Positions 59,418 through 64,000 of a stretch of 64,000 nt of DNA are shown piece by piece; positions within the stretch are counted from its first letter, which is position 1; each line of letters opens with the position of its first letter. A program made the translations under genes and the position numbers. Source of the stretch: JACVRX01 sp046726315 (GTDB taxonomy: Bacteria > Actinomycetota > Actinomycetes > Jiangellales > Jiangellaceae); contig JBKPAG010000001.1 of the NCBI GenBank assembly GCA_046726315.1, forward strand, positions 186,001-250,000. Direction: 5' to 3'. The notes beneath the pieces are model-generated. The model ran no database searches. It was not told where the DNA came from and worked only from the letters and a program-made list of their open reading frames with translations.

Positions 59418-60611
59418 TCAACGTGTCGGTTGCGGCGAGGATTCCCCGGAGCCGGGCCCGAGGTCAGCGACGGTCCGGCGCAGTAGATCCAGGGCGCGCA
59501 CCACAGCCAGCCGACGCACCGTTTCCCGGTCCCGATGGTATCGGTCCGGCTCGAACGAGCCGACCCTGATCGCGCCGTCGGATGCCACAGCAACGTGCAT
59601 GGTGCCGGGCGGGTGACCATCCTGCGGGTCCGGCCCCGCGACCCCGGTTGTCGCCACACCGAGGTCGGCCCGGCACCGCGTGCGCACGCCCTGCGCCATC
59701 GCCCGCGCGGTCGTGGCCGCCACTGCCCCGTCACGCTCCAACACCGTGGCGGGAACGCCGAGCAGATCCGCCTTGAGATCGGTCGCGTAGGCAACCACTG
59801 CGCCGCGCATCACATCCGACGCACCGGCGACAGAGACGAGGGCGGCCGCGACCAGTCCACCCGTGAGCGATTCCGCCGTCGCTACGGTACGGCGATGAGT
59901 TCGCAGCGCGTCGACGATCGCTTCCTCCAGGCGCTGGTCCTCGGCGGCGACGACATCACCGAGGAGTTCCCGCGCCTGTGCGGCCGCGGTCGTCGCGATC
60001 GCCTCGGCACTCGCACCGGTGGCGACGATCCGGATCTCGACGACGGCCGGACGAGGCAGGTACGCCAGGCCACCCTGGCCGGCCAGGTGGGCCTCGACCG
60101 GCGCCAGCAGCCGAGCGATCTGTGGCTCCGGCATGCCGACCACGACGAGCGAGCGGGTCGTGCGCCCGGGCAGCGCTCCTGCAGTTGCGACCAGCTCGGG
60201 CAGCACCTGTCCGTCCACGATCGAGCGCATCTCGGCAGGCACTCCCGGCACCGCGTACACGACCCGGACCCCACGGTCGAAGCGCGCACCTGCCTCGGAC
60301 CCGACGGTGTTGGGTAACTCAGCCGGCACCTGGCCGGCGAACAGACGAGCCAACGCGAGCCGGGTGACGTCGTCGCTGGTCGGCCCGAGCCCACCGGTGA
60401 CCAGGACCGCCCGGGCGTCAGCCAGCCCGCGCTCGACGGCCGCGGCGACAGCGTCGGCATCGTCCGACGCGACCGTGGCAGAAACCACCCGGAACCCCTC
60501 GTCGGTGAGGCGCTGGCCGAGCCACGGGCCGTTCGTGTCATTCGTATGTCCGGTGAGCAGTTCGTCGCCGACGAGCACCAGGGCGACGGTGTCCGATGCC
60601 GGATCGCTCAT
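59418..60611 (-). CDS. cinA: CinA-family protein (nicotinamide-nucleotide amidohydrolase/competence-damage protein)
   Basis: A 397-aa CinA: the N-terminal MoeA-like domain (LVLVGDELLTGHTNDTNGPW, VLVTGGLGPTSDDVTRLA, VYAVPGVPAEMRSI) and the C-terminal amidase domain (TVATAESLTGGLVAAALVSVAGASD). CinA proteins clean up ADP-ribose or deamidate NMN. ATG overlaps the pgsA stop by 4 bases. In actinomycetes cinA commonly lies between pgsA and clgR. Confidence 0.92.
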   Translation of the reverse strand: MSDPASDTVALVLVGDELLTGHTNDTNGPWLGQRLTDEGFRVVSATVASDDADAVAAAVERGLADARAVLVTGGLGPTSDDVTRLALARLFAGQVPAELPNTVGSEAGARFDRGVRVVYAVPGVPAEMRSIVDGQVLPELVATAGALPGRTTRSLVVVGMPEPQIARLLAPVEAHLAGQGGLAYLPRPAVVEIRIVATGASAEAIATTAAAQARELLGDVVAAEDQRLEEAIVDALRTHRRTVATAESLTGGLVAAALVSVAGASDVMRGAVVAYATDLKADLLGVPATVLERDGAVAATTARAMAQGVRTRCRADLGVATTGVAGPDPQDGHPPGTMHVAVASDGAIRVGSFEPDRYHRDRETVRRLAVVRALDLLRRTVADLGPGSGESSPQPTR

Positions 60612-61216
60612 CCGGCCGTCCCTGCAGGCGGCATCCGTTCAGCACGGGTCCTGGCCCGGATCAGCCGGCGGGCCTGCAGGACGTAGTCGACGCCTGTCGC
60701 GACGGTCACGACGACCGCAAGGCTCATCGCGGCGACCTCGACGGTATGCAACGCGGCGGGAAGCGGGAGCAGGTAGAGACCCAGCGCAAGAGCCTGCAGG
60801 GCGGTCTTGACCTTGCCGCCACGACCGGCCGGCAACACGGCGTATCGCAGCATGGCAAACCGCAGCGCCGTCACGCCGATCTCGCGGATCAGCACGACGA
60901 CAGTCACCCACCAGGGCAGTTCGCCCAGCAGCGAGAGCCCGACAAAGGCCATACCGGTGAGCGCCTTGTCGGCGATCGGGTCGGAGATCTTCCCGAAGTC
61001 GGTGACCGTACCTCTGCGCCGGGCCAGGTCGCCGTCGACCTTGTCGGTGATCATTGCCACCGCGAAGACCACGAACGCACCGACTCGGGACGCCGCGTCT
61101 GCTCCTCCCTCACGCAGCAGCAGCCAACCCAGTAGCGGCACGAGCAGCAACCGAAGGACGGTAAGCGCATTGGCTAGGTTCCATGCGCTCGAGTTGCCCT
61201 CGGCCGGCGCGGACAC
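60608..61216 (-). CDS. pgsA: CDP-alcohol phosphatidyltransferase (PgsA-type)
   Basis: A 202-aa membrane enzyme with the CDP-alcohol phosphotransferase motif in residues about 58-83: D-K-V-D-G-D-L-A-R followed by TVTDFGKISDPIADK. Best fit is CDP-diacylglycerol--glycerol-3-phosphate 3-phosphatidyltransferase, making phosphatidylglycerophosphate. About five membrane helices. ATG start; followed by cinA with ATGA overlap, preceded by rimO (24-base gap). Confidence 0.9.
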   Translation of the reverse strand: MSAPAEGNSSAWNLANALTVLRLLLVPLLGWLLLREGGADAASRVGAFVVFAVAMITDKVDGDLARRRGTVTDFGKISDPIADKALTGMAFVGLSLLGELPWWVTVVVLIREIGVTALRFAMLRYAVLPAGRGGKVKTALQALALGLYLLPLPAALHTVEVAAMSLAVVVTVATGVDYVLQARRLIRARTRAERMPPAGTAG

Positions 61217-61240
61217 GCCGCCAGATTACGGGCCAGGCGA

Positions 61241-62620
61241 TCAACCGGCCGTCGCCACTGCAGCCAGGTCCGCGCCGATGGATCCCACCACCCGACCCGC
61301 GACGAGATCGGCCACTCGAGCAAAACATCCAGTCACGGTCGTCGTTCCATCCGCATCGGGGCCCTGGTGGTCGGCGCGCCCCTCTGAAACGTCGTCGGCA
61401 ACGGATTCGACCAGGATCGTGACCTGCTCCCCGACCCGGTCCTCCGCACGCTGGGCTACCAGCTCCTCGACCAATGCGTCGACCCGCTCCACGCGGTCGG
61501 CGATCTCCTCCGCAGCCAGCTTGCCGCCGAGACCGGCAGCCTCGGTGCCGTCCTCGTCGGAATAGCCGAAGACGCCGACGGTGTCGAGCCGCGCGGCGGC
61601 CAGGAAGGACTCCAGGATTGCCAGGTCGGCCTCGGTCTCGCCAGGGAATCCGACGATGACGTTGGACCGGATGCCCGCCGCCGCGGAGCGCTCGCGGATC
61701 GAGCCGATCAGGTCGAGGAACAGCTCGGCGGATCCGAAGCGGCGCATCCGGCGCAGTACCGCCGGGCTGGCATGTTGGAACGACAGGTCGAAATAGGGCG
61801 TGACTCCAGGGGTGGTGGCGATGGCGTCGATCAACGTCGGGCGCAACTCGGCCGGTTGCAGGTACGACAACCGGACCCGTTCGATGCCGTCGACCGTGGT
61901 GAGTTCAGCAAGCAGTGTTTCCAGCAGCCGAAGATCACCAAGGTCCTTACCGTAGGACGTCGTGTTCTCGCTGACCAGGAACACTTCATGCACACCCCTC
62001 CCCGCGAGCCAGCGGGCATCGTCGAGCACCTCGCTTGGGCGGCGAGAGACGAATGCACCGCGAAACCGCGGTATGGCGCAGAACGAACAGCGCCGATCGC
62101 AACCGCTGGCGAGCCGCAGTGGCGCGACTGGACCGTCGTCGAGCCGGCGCCGCGGGCTGGCGACATGGCCCGGCCGGTCAGCGGGAGCCAGTGGCAGCAG
62201 TTGCCGGCGGTCGCTGGGAACATGTGCGCGGAGATCGCGACCAGCGGTGACTTCCGTCAGCCGCCGGCCGATGTGCTGGTAGTCGTCAAAACCAAGAACA
62301 GCGTCCGCTTCGGTCAGCTCGGCGGCCAGCGTGGCACCGTACCGCTCGGCCAGGCATCCGACAGCGACGACCGAGCGGGTGCGCCCGGTCGTCTTGAGGT
62401 CGGCCGCTGCGAGCACCGCGTCGATCGAGTCCTTCTTCGCCTGCTCGACGAAGCCACAGGTGTTGATCAGGACGGTCTCGGCGGCCGCTGGATCCGCGAC
62501 CAGCTCGAAGCCTTCCTCCGACAGCCGGCCGGCCAACTCCTCGGAATCCACCTCGTTACGGGCGCAACCCAGCGTGACGATCGCGACCGAACTCCCACCC
62601 ACAACCCCGCAGCCTTGCAT
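61241..62620 (-). CDS. rimO: Ribosomal protein S12 methylthiotransferase RimO
   Basis: RimO (459 aa), a radical-SAM enzyme that methylthiolates an Asp of S12. N-terminal FeS cysteines are in TLGCARNEVDSE, NTCGFVEQAKKDS and VGCLAERYG; the radical-SAM motif is SGCDRRCSFCAIPRFRG; a TRAM domain ends the protein. The CGFVEQAKKDS and GCARN motifs separate it from MiaB. ATG at 62620; the GTG six codons on (62602), nearer the conserved start, is an alternative. 17 bases after the DUF72 stop. Confidence 0.93.
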   Translation of the reverse strand: MQGCGVVGGSSVAIVTLGCARNEVDSEELAGRLSEEGFELVADPAAAETVLINTCGFVEQAKKDSIDAVLAAADLKTTGRTRSVVAVGCLAERYGATLAAELTEADAVLGFDDYQHIGRRLTEVTAGRDLRAHVPSDRRQLLPLAPADRPGHVASPRRRLDDGPVAPLRLASGCDRRCSFCAIPRFRGAFVSRRPSEVLDDARWLAGRGVHEVFLVSENTTSYGKDLGDLRLLETLLAELTTVDGIERVRLSYLQPAELRPTLIDAIATTPGVTPYFDLSFQHASPAVLRRMRRFGSAELFLDLIGSIRERSAAAGIRSNVIVGFPGETEADLAILESFLAAARLDTVGVFGYSDEDGTEAAGLGGKLAAEEIADRVERVDALVEELVAQRAEDRVGEQVTILVESVADDVSEGRADHQGPDADGTTTVTGCFARVADLVAGRVVGSIGADLAAVATAG

Positions 62621-62637
62621 GTCCGACCCGGCCCGGT

Positions 62638-63516
62638 TCAGGCGGGCACCACGTCCAGGCGGGCGGCCAGCGACATCGCGTCGAACGGCGCACGGACCTT
62701 CACGTCGTTGTCGAAGTAGACGTAGACGTCCCGCCCCGACGGTTCCGGCTCGGCGGCCGGCCCGACCATGCGTGCATCGGGTGACGACCCGCCCGACGCC
62801 CACGCCCGGACCCGGGCCGCCCACCAGTCCAGTGCCTGGTCGTCGTAGCCGCTGACGTAGAGCTCCTGCGAACCGTGCAACCGCACATATACGAAACTCG
62901 ACGTCAGGTCTTCCAGAAACGGCCACTTGCCGGCCGTGTCGGCGACGACCAAGGCAATGTCATGCCGGCGGAGCAACTCGACGAACTCAAGGGTCTCGTA
63001 GCTGCGATGACGCACTTCCAGCGCATGCCGGAGCGGCCGGTCAACCGAGACCGCGGTGATCGCTCCGTGCCGAAGCCGGGCGTCATGCCGCTCGGCGATC
63101 CGAGCAGCTTCGGTCGTCGTCCGGGGCAGCTGATCGAAGAACGCGTCGAGCCGGTCGGGATCGAATCCGAGCATCGGCGGCAGCTGCCAGAGCAACGGCC
63201 CCAGCTTGTGCTCCAGCGCCAGCACGCCGGAACCGAAGAAGTTCGCGAGCGGGGTCTCGACGTCGCCAAGTTTCTTCATGTGGGTGATGAAGCGCCCGCC
63301 CTTGACCGAGAACACGAAGTCGTCCGGCGTCTGCACGAACCAGCCCCGGTAGCTGGACGGCCGTTGCAGCGAGTAGAACGACCCGTTGATCTCAACGCTG
63401 TTCAGCCGGCTCGCGGCGAACTCGAGTTCTCGCCGGTGCGGGAGGTCGGACGGGTAGAAAACTCCACGCCATGGCGGGTAGGTCCAGCCCGAGATCCCGA
63501 TCCGCACGTCCGGCAC
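62638..63516 (-). CDS. DUF72 protein
   Basis: A 292-aa DUF72 (YecE-type TIM-barrel) protein: IGISGWTYPPWRGVFYPSDLP at the N-terminus, SVEINGSFYSLQRP, FVFSVKGGRFITHMKKL, and near the end YVRLHGSQELYVSGY followed by DVYVYFDNDVKVRAPFDA. Function unknown. GTG start; lies between ftsK (30-base gap) and rimO (17-base gap), probably in one transcription unit. Confidence 0.88.
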   Translation of the reverse strand: MPDVRIGISGWTYPPWRGVFYPSDLPHRRELEFAASRLNSVEINGSFYSLQRPSSYRGWFVQTPDDFVFSVKGGRFITHMKKLGDVETPLANFFGSGVLALEHKLGPLLWQLPPMLGFDPDRLDAFFDQLPRTTTEAARIAERHDARLRHGAITAVSVDRPLRHALEVRHRSYETLEFVELLRRHDIALVVADTAGKWPFLEDLTSSFVYVRLHGSQELYVSGYDDQALDWWAARVRAWASGGSSPDARMVGPAAEPEPSGRDVYVYFDNDVKVRAPFDAMSLAARLDVVPA

Positions 63517-63546
63517 GCCGACACACCTCTTCCCGGTGCCAGCGTG

Positions 63547-64000
63547 TTACCCGCCGCGAAGGGTGTCGACAACGTCGTCGAGCTCGTCGGCCTTGACCAG
63601 CACGTCCCGGGCCTTGGAGCCCTCGGATGGGCCGACGATGCCGCGGCTCTCCATCAGGTCCATCAGCCGGCCGGCCTTGGCGAAGCCCACCCGGAGTTTC
63701 CGCTGCAGCATCGACGTCGAACCGAACTGCGTCGTGATCACCAGCTCGGCTGCCTGGCAGAGCAGGTCGAGGTCGTCGCCGATGTCCTCGTCGACTTCGC
63801 GTCGGGTGCCCTGTGCTGCGACGACGTCCTCACGGTACGACGGCTCGAGTTGAGACGTGCAATGCCGGGCGACGGCGTGGATCTCGGACTCGGAAACCCA
63901 GGCGCCCTGGATCCGCACCGGCTTGCTCGCACCCATCGGCAGGAACAGGCCATCACCCTGGCCCACCAGCTTCTCCGCACCGTTTTGGTCGAGGATCACC
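63547..64000 (-). CDS. ftsK: DNA translocase FtsK, C-terminal part (partial)
   Basis: The last 150 or so residues of FtsK, which pumps chromosome DNA toward dif at the septum. The end of the motor domain (ILDQNGAEKLVGQGDGLFLPMG) is followed by a linker and the gamma winged helix that reads KOPS sites (ELVITTQFGSTSMLQRKLRVG then AGRLMDLMESRGIVGPSEG). The 5' part lies beyond the right edge. The stop is 30 bases upstream of the DUF72 start. Confidence 0.95.
   Translation of the reverse strand, partial: VILDQNGAEKLVGQGDGLFLPMGASKPVRIQGAWVSESEIHAVARHCTSQLEPSYREDVVAAQGTRREVDEDIGDDLDLLCQAAELVITTQFGSTSMLQRKLRVGFAKAGRLMDLMESRGIVGPSEGSKARDVLVKADELDDVVDTLRGG

Noticed and set aside
1..64000. CRISPR arrays, tRNA or rRNA genes
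   Set aside because: No regularly spaced repeats, tRNA cloverleaf or rRNA stretches found; intergenic spaces are too short or hold the elements listed.

Overview
The window is a high-GC chromosomal segment from an actinomycete. Supporting signs are the many GTG starts, the dcw cluster headed by mraZ, a B12-dependent NrdJ with NrdR, a LexA-LysM-NrdR cluster, RNase Y, ClgR next to CinA and PgsA, and DUF3040 and DUF3046 proteins. Gene order from lexA to ftsK follows the scheme I know from Mycobacterium and Streptomyces (lexA/hflX/dapF/miaA/miaB/recX/recA/DUF3046/clgR/pgsA/ftsK). I cannot name the genus. No phage, IS, integrase, CRISPR, tRNA or rRNA is visible. Both window edges cut genes (murF on the left, ftsK on the right).

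Layout. (1) 1-6.7 kb, minus strand: cell-wall/division genes murF, murE, ftsI, ftsL, rsmH and mraZ, with a candidate mraW RNA in front of rsmH and a four-repeat MraZ operator in front of mraZ. (2) 6.9-11.6 kb, plus strand: MoxR ATPase, DUF58 and TgpA-type transglutaminase. (3) 11.6-15.3 kb: DUF3040, a methyltransferase, an aminotransferase, a HIT-like protein and a deazaflavin-type reductase. (4) 15.3-24 kb: nrdR-nrdJ (intein-containing), LysM protein/lexA divergon with two SOS boxes, a small Rho-N-type protein and a DinG-like helicase. (5) 24-33 kb: S9 peptidase, DUF389 protein, hflX, dapF, miaA, an extradiol-dioxygenase-like protein and miaB. (6) 33-36.6 kb: a complete glutamate-type ABC importer. 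(7) 36.6-41.7 kb: rny with a long hairpin-rich leader, recX and intein-containing recA with two DNA-damage promoters. (8) 41.7-51.3 kb: a block of eight minus-strand genes (ABC-2 exporter, MFS protein, hybrid histidine kinase, response regulator, response-regulator/cyclase, PGM1-type ATP-grasp ligase), mostly with overlapping start/stop codons, lying between recA and DUF3046, which are normally close neighbours. (9) 51.4-64 kb: DUF3046, VOC plus ECF-type sigma factor, lhr, ROK regulator, clgR, cinA, pgsA, rimO, DUF72 and the 3' end of ftsK.

Two themes stand out. The first is DNA damage and DNA-precursor supply: lexA, a LysM division-inhibitor-type gene, recA, a DinG-like helicase and nrdRJ share the window. 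recA and lexA each show an SOS box and also a RecA-NDp (PafBC-type) promoter. Both RecA and NrdJ carry inteins placed inside their catalytic motifs, and both genes have unusually AT-rich extein stretches next to known or present intein sites. The second is the kinase/receiver/cyclase/peptide-ligase operon, which looks like a phosphorelay with a nucleotide-cyclase branch coupled to an ATP-grasp peptide ligase. This is the best candidate here for an undescribed system.
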